A DNA stretch of 17,401 bases from an uncultured Bacteroidota bacterium (GTDB lineage Bacteria; Bacteroidota; Bacteroidia; 2-12-FULL-35-15), in the NCBI GenBank assembly GCA_903881065.1, contig CAIRRW010000178.1, positions 1 through 17,401 of the forward strand. Direction: 5' to 3'. A program made the position numbers and the translations under genes. Below the pieces are notes generated by a model. The model was not told where the DNA came from. It worked only from the letters and a program-made list of their open reading frames with translations, and made no database searches. Positions 7,951 to 15,903 of the stretch are shown piece after piece; within the stretch, counting starts at the first letter, position 1, and each line of letters opens with the position of its first letter.

Positions 7951-8083
7951 AAAAGTTGTCAGTGATTAAAGTGCTGACGCCGCACTTTTTGTTTGATTTA
8001 TATTTGCATCAAAGGTCTTTACTTAATTTGAACTTAATAGTGATTACAATCAAATGAACTAGTGATAGTTTATACTATACAAT
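7951..8083 (-). promoter_or_regulatory. Promoter and 5' leader with conserved hairpin (copy 2)
   Basis: Read on the minus strand this holds TTTGATTGTAATCACT, ACCTTTGATGCAAATA, then a hairpin at 7968-7988 (stem AAAGTGC/GCACTTT, loop GGCGTCA), and TAATCACTGACAAC just before the start codon of the gene at 7948. The same blocks in the same order stand before the gene at 11747. The hairpin ends about 20 bases before the ATG, so it would be in the 5' untranslated RNA. GACCTTTG resembles a -7 box, but the usual T is replaced by G and no -33 element is obvious. Confidence 0.55.
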
Positions 8084-8121
8084 AAAAACTCCAGTTGATA
8101 TTATTATCAACTGGAGTTTTT
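8084..8121 (-). terminator. Terminator with a perfect 16-bp stem
   Basis: AAAAACTCCAGTTGAT pairs fully with ATCAACTGGAGTTTTT around ATTATT. It follows the stop of the tail-fibre-like gene at 8139 and separates it from the next leader. The stem is self-complementary in A and T tracts, so it could act in both directions. Confidence 0.88.
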
Positions 8122-8138
8122 GTTCTTGTTTTAATTTT

Positions 8139-10007
8139 TTATTTCTTTTTCAACTCTTCAATTTCTTTCTTCATTCCTTCAATTATCTGTTGTTGCTCTT
8201 TCACTGCTCCGATAAGAATCGGAATCATCTCGGTATAATTTACTGAATTAAATTCCACTTCATTACTTATTTTTGCACCTTTTTTCTCATCATGGTTTAC
8301 ATATTCTGCAGGCTGTATTGCTTTTTTAACAGCTCCGGGAAGTACTTGTTGCACTTCGTCAGCTATCAAACCATATTGTAACCCTTCGGGCAGATTCATC
8401 TGTTTATATTCATTGATTTTAAATGTATATACAGATGGCTTTAGCTGGTTGATGATGGATAGCGCATCGTTTAATGGTTGTATATCGTTTTTTAATTTGC
8501 GGTCAGAACTTTGATAAGTGCCTGTGGTATATACATTACCTGAAAAATAACCAGCCCATATATTTGTGCTAGAACTTGCTGTGCCATATACCCCATAAGC
8601 AATGGTACCACCATAAGCATTGCCATACACTCCACAATTGCCACTTGTTCCATTTCCTCCAATACCATATAACCCATATCTGCTACCTATTCCTGATAAA
8701 CTTGCTTCGCCATAGGCTCCTACAAAACCACCAAACCCTTGAGTACCATATCCAAAGTAAGGAGAATTGTTGCACTTGCCTATCACTCCCATATTATCAG
8801 TTGAAACAGAGGCGTTGGTATTAATAAAATTTCCTATAGCAGCAGTAGTTCCTGTTGCATCAAGCAAATTAACTGGTGCAGTAGTACCAATTCCCATATA
8901 ACCAGTGCTGGTAATACACATTCTGTTATTATAACCGGTATAAAAGTCCAAACCATTTTGATTGCCACCGGAGGTACGTTTAGAAGCTATCCCTTCACCA
9001 CTGACACTTCCAAATGACAAGCCGTTTCCTGGATTAAGGGTTCCATTATTAGTACTCGCTAAGTCAACATTCATCCCTGCATTTACGCTTAAATTTTGTT
9101 CAGGAACCAGTGTGCCAATACCCATATTATTCTGAACATACACATTACCGTTGGCAAAATATCCAGCCCAATTAGTGGTAGCGGTTGTTGCATTGCCGTA
9201 TACACCATATGCAGTTGTACCTCCAGTAGCATTACCATAAATACCATAGTTACTTGATGCACCGTTTTGTGCCGAACCCTGTACACCTATCCTGGTTCCT
9301 ACTCCAGCTAAAGTGGCCGAACCGACAACGCCTTTGAATCCACCTGAACCGGTAACTCCTATGCCGTAATATGGGGAATTGTTGCAAGAGCCGTTTACTC
9401 CAAAATAATCCACATTTTGAACTGTATTTGTAAAATTGCCTACAGTGCCTGTATTGCCTATAACATCAAGCGGATAAACTGGTGTTATAGTCCCAATTCC
9501 CACATTAGTTCCATCATCAAATAATTGTGAATCGCCACCTGTGTTAGTTCCTGTAAATTTAATTACTCTGTTTATAGTTCCGGAAATGGACGAAGAACTG
9601 GCTCCGGTAGATGCTGCAAATAATGCATAGGGTACACTTTGCAGCTGACTTGTGCCTGTAATACTATAAGCACTGCCACCTGCAGGGTCAGTTTCAGTTT
9701 TAATAAAATAAGGACCTGTAGCCTAATTGATGCTTGCAAAACTGCCTGTTAAAATGGAACCACTTCCAATACTTATGGTAGCCAGTCCATTTACGTTGGT
9801 AGTAGGTGTTTGTCTTTCTACATACACTGCTGTGCCGCTCGACGAGCCCTGAAGAATACTTATTTGCATCCCTACCGCGGTGTTTGCAATAAGGGTATTA
9901 CTGCTGTTGCGAATTACTGCCTGATAGCTCATAAATTGCGGTGCTTGAGAAAAAGCACTTGTAGTAATGAATACTACTGCTAAAATTGCGATTAATTTTT
10001 TCATCAT
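8139..10007 (-). pseudogene. Tail-fibre-like surface protein with S74 chaperone domain, interrupted by one in-frame TAG
   Basis: The reading frame is continuous over 623 codons except for TAG at 9723-9725 (codon 95). The context is ...GSFASIN-stop-ATGPYFIKTETDP, where relatives have Trp, so a TGG to TAG change explains it. Residues 1-21 are a signal peptide, and about 22-150 are the domain common to Bacteroidota tail-fibre-like proteins (FMSYQAVIRN, SITGTSQLQSVPYALFA). Two diverged modules of about 125 residues follow (169-293 and 371-495), each with a G-I-G-T start, CNNSPY, YGVYG and WAGYF. From about 500 to 610 is the Peptidase_S74 intramolecular chaperone (SSDRKLKND, YGLIADEVQQVLP). The end is a short coiled coil. 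Without readthrough only 94 residues are made; a separate GTG start at 9503 could express the rest without its signal peptide. It lies 20 bases downstream of the small T9SS gene and was probably cotranscribed with it. Confidence 0.85.
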
Positions 10008-10027
10008 TTCTAAGATTAAATTGTTAC

Positions 10028-10504
10028 TTAATTTTTAATTATTTTAAATGTTTGCACTTCTTTATTGCTGTCAATAACTTTTAGAAAGTAATAAGCTGCA
10101 TCAAATGAACTCATTTCTAAAGTTGTTTCAGTGCTGTTGATTTTTTGATTAATCAATAGTTTTCCAGAAATATCATACAGTTGAAATGATAGGTTATCAA
10201 TAACTTGATTCTCGATTTTTAAATTAACTGTTGATACAGTTGGATTTGGATAAACGGTGTAAGAAAGACTGATATTATTATTTTCGGGTATCCCTATTGT
10301 AATATCATAAGGTTGCTGTACGCCTTCGTTTATAGTGCCATTGGGGTTGGTAATATTAGTGTAGGAAACCTGCCCTACCGAATAACTTACTTTACCGCCA
10401 CTTCCTGAAGCATCGCCACCTGAAGCGGTTATGCTTTGCTGTGCTTTTATTCCTGAAAGCGAAAAACTTAGCAGAAACAATGTAATAAGTTTTAAATTTT
10501 TCAT
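10028..10504 (-). CDS. Small T9SS type A sorting domain protein
   Basis: A 158-residue secreted protein. Residues 1-21 are a signal peptide ending GIKA-Q. Residues 23-70 contain SITASGGDASGSGGKVSYS, VGQVSYTN and GTINEGVQQPYDI, a block I recognise from many small Bacteroidota T9SS proteins. Residues 80-158 are the sorting domain (YTVYPNPTVSTVNLKI to VQTFKIIKN). So nearly the whole mature protein is a short domain plus the export signal. It is 20 bases upstream of the tail-fibre-like gene on the same strand with no terminator between them, which suggests an operon and perhaps a shared surface structure. The function is unknown. Confidence 0.9.
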   Translation of the reverse strand: MKNLKLITLFLLSFSLSGIKAQQSITASGGDASGSGGKVSYSVGQVSYTNITNPNGTINEGVQQPYDITIGIPENNNISLSYTVYPNPTVSTVNLKIENQVIDNLSFQLYDISGKLLINQKINSTETTLEMSSFDAAYYFLKVIDSNKEVQTFKIIKN

Positions 10505-10644
10505 TGGATTGATTTTTTTATTGTTTAAAAAAGTTCTTTAACAGGTAAATAAATTTCGGTACAAAGTGAATGGTTATTTTTATCATCATCAATGTAATAG
10601 AGCATTTAAAGCAGTGACGGACATCACTACTTTTACTATATATC

Positions 10645-10709
10645 CCACAAAGTATTTCGGTAATCATCTCCTTCCGTTTTTTGGGGAGGGCTAGGGGGGG
10701 GGAAAGATG
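10645..10709. repeat. GC-rich intergenic repeat, diverged copy of 15293-15356
   Basis: CCACAAAGTATTTCGGT followed by a C/T-rich block and then GGGGAGGGCTAGGGGG parallels CCACCAAGTATTTCGGT...GGAGGGGGCTGGGGGT at 15293-15356. In both places an ACTCCC-type terminator hairpin follows within about 30 bases. The rest of the 10505-10823 gap shows no credible gene; a 75-codon minus frame there has no family features. Confidence 0.6.
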
Positions 10710-10726
10710 GAATAGGCGAGGGGGAC

Positions 10727-10766
10727 AAAAAATTCCCGCTGACACTACTATCAGCGGGAGTTTTTT
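10727..10766 (-). terminator. Terminator of the jelly-roll-like T9SS gene
   Basis: AAAAAATTCCCGCTGA pairs with TCAGCGGGAGTTTTTT (16 bp with one G-T wobble) around the loop CACTACTA. It lies 57 bases past the stop at 10824. Confidence 0.85.
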
Positions 10767-10823
10767 GTTTGTTTATAATTTCAAATTCATTCATTAAATG
10801 GAATATCAACTAAACCACCAACC

Positions 10824-11747
10824 CTACTCCACAATCAACTTTTTAGTTATTGATTTATCAGATTTATCGATTATCTGTACCAAATAAATTCCTTTAGCAA
10901 AGGATCGTACATCAATAGTACATTTTGCATTTTCCACTTTCATTTCTTTTAATTCATCACCAAGCACATTAAATATTTTTATGGTATTAATTTTTATCGC
11001 TCCTGCATCAATAGTAACAGATTCTGTTGCAGGATTAGGATAAAATGAAATATTATTTATCCTTTCGTTTTCACTAATTCCACTTGAATAATCGAAAAGC
11101 ATTTTATCAATAATCAAGGTGTTTCCAAATTGATTATGACAAGGATTTGAATTCGAATTAAAATTGATGCTGGTTAAACCGGAAGTAAGATCCATCCGCA
11201 TGGTATCTGGAACATCGGCAGTGTTCCAATTGATATTAATTTCGTGATAAGTATAGTTACCAACGGCATTGCCATATATTTTAAACTGTCCCTGTCCGAT
11301 AGTGTTTCCCGATTTTTTAAAATCGACAAATACACGGGCGGTATCAATTACTCCTATAGGAGTTGCACCTGGCTGATACTTATAGTAGAAAGTTAATTTT
11401 GAAGGACGAAAAGCAAATGGAACACCATTGGGGGGATTGTTAGTAGTAGGTACCGGACCTAATATTGCCATTGCTGCGGTATCTACAATAGGCCAACCCG
11501 AAGCAGTTAAATCAAACCTTCCTGATTTTAGTTCTAGCGCATACGTACCATCGTAGGCATCAGTAGTACGCAATGTGCCATAAGTAGGATAACTGCCAGT
11601 AGAATTGTTTATACTAAGCCATCCATTAAGTTCGGTAAACGTACCGGTAGTAGTCCAATTTTCGAAACTGCCATTAGTAATTTGCTGTGCTTTTATTGCC
11701 CCGAAAAACAGAAGTAATAAAGAGATAAGAAACGTAATTTTTTTCAT
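10824..11747 (-). CDS. T9SS type A sorting domain protein with jelly-roll (PCMD-like) domain
   Basis: A 307-residue secreted protein. Residues 1-20 are a signal peptide (MKKITFLISLLLLFFGAIKA). Residues 21-220 look like one beta-sandwich: the opening QQITNGSFENW...GW and later LTFYYKYQPG, ARVFVDFKK, YHEININW and TLIIDKMLFDY are typical of the jelly-roll, carbohydrate-binding-like domains of Bacteroidota (PCMD or similar). Residues 232-307 are the sorting domain (ISFYPNPATESVTI to SITKKLIVE). It ends with TAG directly after the canonical KKLIVE, which shows that TAG is a true stop in this genome. The leader at 11750-11880 precedes it and a hairpin terminator follows. Glycan binding is inference. 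Confidence 0.9.
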   Translation of the reverse strand: MKKITFLISLLLLFFGAIKAQQITNGSFENWTTTGTFTELNGWLSINNSTGSYPTYGTLRTTDAYDGTYALELKSGRFDLTASGWPIVDTAAMAILGPVPTTNNPPNGVPFAFRPSKLTFYYKYQPGATPIGVIDTARVFVDFKKSGNTIGQGQFKIYGNAVGNYTYHEININWNTADVPDTMRMDLTSGLTSINFNSNSNPCHNQFGNTLIIDKMLFDYSSGISENERINNISFYPNPATESVTIDAGAIKINTIKIFNVLGDELKEMKVENAKCTIDVRSFAKGIYLVQIIDKSDKSITKKLIVE

Positions 11748-11749
11748 AC

Positions 11750-11880
11750 AATTGTTGTCGGTGATTATGGTGCTGACGCCGCACTTTAAATTGAATTTTT
11801 ATTTGCAACAAAGGTCTGTACCATATTCTGCATCAAAAGTGATAACAATCAAAACAAGTGTTGATTGATTATACTCAAAC
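11750..11880 (-). promoter_or_regulatory. Promoter and 5' leader with conserved hairpin (copy 3)
   Basis: The blocks of the leader at 7951-8083 recur here in the same order: TTTGATTGTTATCACT, ACAGACCTTTGTTGCAAATA, a hairpin at 11770-11784 (stem GTGC/GCAC, invariant loop GGCGTCA), and TAATCACCGACAAC before the ATG of the gene at 11747. The outer hairpin pairs are lost but the core and loop are kept, and sequence between blocks has drifted. That pattern suggests the blocks matter. Confidence 0.5.
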
Positions 11881-11916
11881 AAAAAACTCCCGCCAACATT
11901 TCTATCAGCGGGAGTT
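11881..11916 (-). terminator. Terminator of the SprB-repeat adhesin gene
   Basis: On the minus strand AACTCCCGC, a 14-base loop and GCGGGAGTT are followed by a T tract. It lies about 53 bases past the stop at 11970. It is nearly identical to the hairpins at 15163-15199 and 15363-15399. Confidence 0.8.
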
Positions 11917-11969
11917 GCTTTATTTTAAGTTACACCGTTCGGCAACTTTAAACTTTCAAACTAATTTTA

Positions 11970-14900
11970 TTACTCAACTACAATCTTCCTGTTCACCAAA
12001 TTTTTGTTTTCATCAGTTATCTGTACAAAATAAATTCCCTTTCTGAAACTGCTTAAATCAATTGTTGTTTGCTGACTGTTTATTGCCGATTGAAAAACTT
12101 CTTCTCCTATAATATTCAACACTTTTACATTCTGGATTTTATTTTTTAAACTTGAAACAGAAAAAATGCCTGTTGTAGGATTGGGGTAAATCTGAATATC
12201 ATTGATAGAATAAGGCAATGATGCAATACCTAATGCATGATTTATGGTATTTAAAATGGTATTTGTACGAATAGGTGCATTGTAATCAAAATAAATATTG
12301 GCTGTATTTTTTATCTTTGTCAAATCAGGTAAATTGGGTTTAAGATGTATGGTATAAATCAATTCGCCAATGCTTGACGGAGCATAATAAGGCAGGTAGA
12401 TATTATTAAAATTGAATCGCACTACACCTATTTCGCTTACAGATGTTGTAAATGAATGGTTTGAATAAACAGGTTTCAAGGTTGCGATATTCAAATTACT
12501 GCTTAATGTATCTATCAAATAAATGTTTTGAGCATTATAGTTTCCTGTATTCTGGAAGTGTATGGTATAAGTTAGTATTGAATCGGAACGATTTATAAAA
12601 CCTTGTTCACCACTGCCTTTCGGAGAAACGTCCTTTTGATTGGGATCCCATGCACCAACTACATTGGTTGAATAAGCATCTACATTATTCCATGGAGTAT
12701 AATCACTAAGCCAATTGCTCATTGGTGATGTAAATACTGCACTGTCATTAAAATTAACTGCTGTACCTATTGGAATATTTGCAGGAATATTATATTGTAA
12801 GGTAAAACTTTGTGTGGTATGTGGTGCTAGCGTAGGGAAAGAAGATGCTATGCTGTACCAATCGGGTGCAAGTGCTGTACTTAACTGTGTAAACAAACCT
12901 GGACTAACGGATGAATAATTAAATTGTCCATCGTGTTTATAACCCATTAAAATGGAAGGCTCGGTAATTGTACCTTCATTATTTACTATTACATTTTGAT
13001 AGTACGTATATCCAGGTATTGGAGGTGTGGTAAAATAAGTAGTATAAATTCCGATATCGTGAATAGGATTTATTACGTTAGCAATATTTATAGTGTCGGT
13101 ACATCCTGCGGCTGCCGTAACGTTTACAACAATATTATTGTTCTGACATCCGGCAAGCGGATAATATCCACCAACATTTTCGGAAAGTATATAACTTCCT
13201 GAAGGAACAATAAACGAATAATTGCCTTGTGCATCAGTGAAGGTATATCCTTGTCCTGAAATGTGCATCATTATATTTTGAATCCCTGTATCACCTGCAT
13301 CAAGAGTACAATTTGTATTTGTATCATCATATGCTTTACCTATAACAGTGCAGTAACAGCTGTTGTTGGCATGATTATAATTTACAAAAACATTTTCGGT
13401 AGTTGTACAGCCAGATGCATCATGCACCGTGAGCCAATACCAGCCGGTAGCAAGCCCGTTAGCAGTAGCCGTTGCAGAACCATTCGACCAGCTATACGTA
13501 AGCGGAGGAGTTCCTCCAAGTATATTTACAGTAGCTGTGCCATCACTTATAAAAATACAACTGGCATCGGTAGTGCTGAAATACAATGATAATGGCGACC
13601 CTTGATATACATACGCCTGCTTGGTAACGGAGCAGTGCATTGCATCAGTTACAGTACATGTATAAACACCGGCTGCAATATTATTGAGGGAAGCAGTGGT
13701 TGCACCTGTATTCCAGCTATACGTATACGGTGCAGTACCACTATTAATAACCATTACTGCCGAACCATTATGCTGTAAACACATTGGATAATTTACATTA
13801 ATAGAAGCAGTAACCACACTTACAGCAGGCACATGTACACTGCCCGATTGCACACAACCAACAGAATCGGTAACTGTAAAAGCATAATCACCGGGAGATA
13901 AATTACTAGCTGTTATTCCCGTCTGCGCCGGAAACGTACTCCATGTTACAGTATAAGGGTGTGTTCCGCCTGTAATAGCAAGTGTAGCTGTGCCTGTAGG
14001 GGCGGTACATAAACTGGAAGTGGAAGAATAAGTAACAGTGATTGGGGTGGAAGCACTTACAGTTCCGTAACCATAACCAACACAACCGTTGACATCTGTA
14101 ACCGTTACATTATAAGAACCTGAGGTAAGTCCAGAAATCGCCTGTGTTGTTTGACCGCTATCCCATAAATAAGAATAAGGAGAAACACCGCCATATCCAA
14201 ATGTTATTATACTTCCATTATTATTTAAACATGTTGAAGGGGTTATTACAGAACTATCTCCAACAATAGTAATTTGATTTACATACGTTCTTTGCGAATT
14301 ATAACATCCTTGAGCATCAGTAACTTTTACTTGATAATTTCCCGTCATCAAACCTGATATGGAAGGTGATGTAGAACCATTACTCCAAATATAAGTATAT
14401 GGTGCAACTCCTCCCGAAGGTAAAACAACAGTGGCTGTTCCATTTGTACAATTTGCACTTGTAGAAATAATATTAAATTGTACATTTGAAATATAGCTTT
14501 TAATACTATCATGATATAAACCAAACATACAACCATTTGAATCTGTAATTAAAACATCGTAAAATCCATTAAGAAGAGTTACTGGGTTTACACTCGCTAT
14601 TAATGTTGTCATTCCAGAAGTATTTTCAAGCCATTGCACTGTAAAAGGAGCAACACCACCATTAAGCATATAAGCAGTAGATTGGTTGACCGCAGGGCAA
14701 ATTGCGGCTGAAGTATAAATAGAATCTGTAAATGGGGGATGGCCTGCATAGAAAAAAGAAGTGATGTAGTTATTAGATGAATCATCAACATCAACCTGGA
14801 TTCGGCCTCCACTATAGCTAAATACTGTATCATTTGCCAATGATGACCCATGAATAAATTGACTTGGGCTAAATCCGTAAACATAATAATTAATAGGTTG

Positions 14901-15038
14901 GCTGAATCCTGAAACTTGCAGTGCAAGTACCCCATCATTATTACACGGGGCATGCAATAAATTAAAAGTAATTGTTTGTGATTTTACATTCCAACTTAAT
15001 AAAGTAAAAATTGAAATAATAGTAATTATTTTTTTCAT
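11970..15038 (-). CDS. Large T9SS adhesin with six SprB-type repeats
   Basis: A 1022-residue surface protein. Residues 1-20 are a signal peptide (MKKIITIISIFTLLSWNVKS). Six SprB-type Ig-like repeats cover about 115-550, each with GG.x.PYTY.W.. G and ending VTDxxGC; the GC motifs fall near 170, 245, 319, 395, 469 and 544. Residues 560-620 are a carboxypeptidase-regulatory/SdrD_B-like fold (GKAYDDTNTNCTLDAGDTGI, TDAQGNYSFIVPSGSY). Residues 797-935 are the domain found before the sorting signal in many such adhesins (WDPNQKDVSPKG, YTIHFQNTGNYNAQN, NTANIYFDYNAPI), which I believe is DUF7619. Residues 945-1022 are the T9SS type A domain (IQIYPNPTTGIFSV to NRKIVVE). The first SprB repeat is the most diverged. 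SprB is the gliding adhesin of Flavobacterium; a similar adhesion role is inference. No leader hairpin precedes this gene; only a weak TATCTTTA box is seen upstream. Confidence 0.94.
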   Translation of the reverse strand: MKKIITIISIFTLLSWNVKSQTITFNLLHAPCNNDGVLALQVSGFSQPINYYVYGFSPSQFIHGSSLANDTVFSYSGGRIQVDVDDSSNNYITSFFYAGHPPFTDSIYTSAAICPAVNQSTAYMLNGGVAPFTVQWLENTSGMTTLIASVNPVTLLNGFYDVLITDSNGCMFGLYHDSIKSYISNVQFNIISTSANCTNGTATVVLPSGGVAPYTYIWSNGSTSPSISGLMTGNYQVKVTDAQGCYNSQRTYVNQITIVGDSSVITPSTCLNNNGSIITFGYGGVSPYSYLWDSGQTTQAISGLTSGSYNVTVTDVNGCVGYGYGTVSASTPITVTYSSTSSLCTAPTGTATLAITGGTHPYTVTWSTFPAQTGITASNLSPGDYAFTVTDSVGCVQSGSVHVPAVSVVTASINVNYPMCLQHNGSAVMVINSGTAPYTYSWNTGATTASLNNIAAGVYTCTVTDAMHCSVTKQAYVYQGSPLSLYFSTTDASCIFISDGTATVNILGGTPPLTYSWSNGSATATANGLATGWYWLTVHDASGCTTTENVFVNYNHANNSCYCTVIGKAYDDTNTNCTLDAGDTGIQNIMMHISGQGYTFTDAQGNYSFIVPSGSYILSENVGGYYPLAGCQNNNIVVNVTAAAGCTDTINIANVINPIHDIGIYTTYFTTPPIPGYTYYQNVIVNNEGTITEPSILMGYKHDGQFNYSSVSPGLFTQLSTALAPDWYSIASSFPTLAPHTTQSFTLQYNIPANIPIGTAVNFNDSAVFTSPMSNWLSDYTPWNNVDAYSTNVVGAWDPNQKDVSPKGSGEQGFINRSDSILTYTIHFQNTGNYNAQNIYLIDTLSSNLNIATLKPVYSNHSFTTSVSEIGVVRFNFNNIYLPYYAPSSIGELIYTIHLKPNLPDLTKIKNTANIYFDYNAPIRTNTILNTINHALGIASLPYSINDIQIYPNPTTGIFSVSSLKNKIQNVKVLNIIGEEVFQSAINSQQTTIDLSSFRKGIYFVQITDENKNLVNRKIVVE

Positions 15039-15162
15039 ATTAAGTTGTTAATTAAGGATTGAAAGTGTAAAGATATATCAATTATATCCAATAAAAATTC
15101 GTTATTTGTGAATGGTAGGTTTTCCAAAAGTGAACGGTTGTTATTTCAATTAAGTGGTAAAC

Positions 15163-15199
15163 AAAAAAACTCCCGCCAACATTTCTGTCAGCGGGAGTT
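15163..15199 (-). terminator. Orphan terminator hairpin, first of a 200-bp-spaced pair
   Basis: AACTCCCGC and GCGGGAGTT enclose a 14-base loop, with the T tract on the minus strand. Its sequence is the same as the hairpin 200 bases to the right. No gene ends between the two, so this copy terminates nothing obvious. Confidence 0.65.
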
Positions 15200-15225
15200 A
15201 AAAGACCACACATCATGCTCATCTA

Positions 15226-15356
15226 CCACACCCCCGCCCCCTCTCCTTAAACAAGGCGAAGGGAGCCAATGTATGAAGTACTAAGCATTTTTCCACCAAG
15301 TATTTCGGTTACTACTTCCTCCTCCTTCCTTATAAGGAGGGGGCTGGGGGTGGCGG
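15226..15356. repeat. GC-rich imperfect inverted repeat between the twin terminators
   Basis: The left arm at 15226-15248 (CCACACCCCCGCCCCCTCTC) is the approximate reverse complement of the right arm at about 15334-15356 (GGAGGGGGCTGGGGGTGG). The right half from 15293 also matches 10645-10709 directly. Within the right arm CTCCTTCCTTATAAGGAGG is a small palindrome of its own. It looks like a dispersed intergenic element; no protein is encoded. Confidence 0.6.
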
Positions 15357-15362
15357 CTCAAC

Positions 15363-15399
15363 AAAAAAACTCCCGCCAACATTTCTGTCAGCGGGAGTA
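15363..15399 (-). terminator. Terminator hairpin downstream of the FN3 remnant
   Basis: ACTCCCGC and GCGGGAGT with the same 14-base loop as the copy at 15163, and the T tract again on the minus strand. It lies 86 bases past the stop of the remnant at 15485. Confidence 0.7.
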
Positions 15400-15403
15400 T
15401 TTT

Positions 15404-15433
15404 TAGTTTAAAGTTATTTAGTTTAAAGTTATT
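15404..15433. repeat. Tandem duplicate of a 15-bp unit
   Basis: TAGTTTAAAGTTATT occurs twice in immediate succession between the terminator and the FN3 remnant. It is too short to interpret. Confidence 0.6.
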
Positions 15434-15484
15434 CAGTTAGATTTTCACAGTTCGACAACTTGATACCATTAACTTTTCAAACCC

Positions 15485-15820
15485 CTACATCACAATCAAT
15501 GATATAGGATCACTCCAGTCGGAGGTGCCATCTTTTGTAGTAAAACGATAGATAAATGAATACTTGGCACCTACCAGCAAAGCAGCAATAATGCGTGTTG
15601 ATTTTGGCATTGCACCAATGTTAACGTATGATGAAAAAATTAATGGAGTATTGGTATATGCAAATTCAAAAGTTACGTCTCCTTTTTCGCGCGGACATAT
15701 AACTTTCACTGAACCTTCCTGTGCTATGTTCTTTACGCTGAAGATACGTTTTTTACGCGGTGTAAGCGTTTTTACGCCAATACCGGAACTGTCCGCTATT
15801 GTTTTCTTTGATTTTATCCT
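15485..15820 (-). pseudogene. N-terminally truncated FN3-type family remnant
   Basis: The minus frame is open from a TGA at 15821-15823 to the stop at 15485, 111 sense codons, but has no ATG; GTG at 15707-15709 would give 74 residues. It reads IADSSGIGVKTLTPRKKR, later KGDVTFEFAY, and ends GAKYSFIYRFTT, GTSDWSDPISLIVM. The final W-SDP-I motif and preceding strands fit the C-terminal FN3 module of the family whose N-terminal part survives at 5673-6245. The helical N-terminal module is missing; the 42-bp repeat array lies in its place, starting 94 bases upstream. A functional short protein from the GTG cannot be excluded. Confidence 0.5.
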
Positions 15821-15903
15821 TCAGCTGAAAAATAATTCATATAAATAATTGTTTTATAGTAGTTTAATCGTTTTACTATACATCATAAAAGCCAAACTTG
15901 TTT

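Noticed and set aside
9723..9725. TAG reassigned to an amino acid (phage-like or alternative code)
   Set aside because: TAG terminates the intact T9SS gene at 10824 directly after its canonical C-terminus, and the interrupted FN3 gene has TGA beside TAG, so decay is simpler.
8139..10007. Prophage tail-fibre gene
   Set aside because: The signal peptide, Bacteroidota N-terminal domain and T9SS neighbours fit a cellular surface protein; no other phage genes are present.
10518..10745. 75-codon minus ORF in the gap
   Set aside because: It runs through the GC-rich repeat and a terminator hairpin and has no protein-like features.
15226..15356. Insertion sequence
   Set aside because: No transposase or target-site duplication can be seen; the inverted arms are imperfect and GC-rich, so it is listed only as a repeat.
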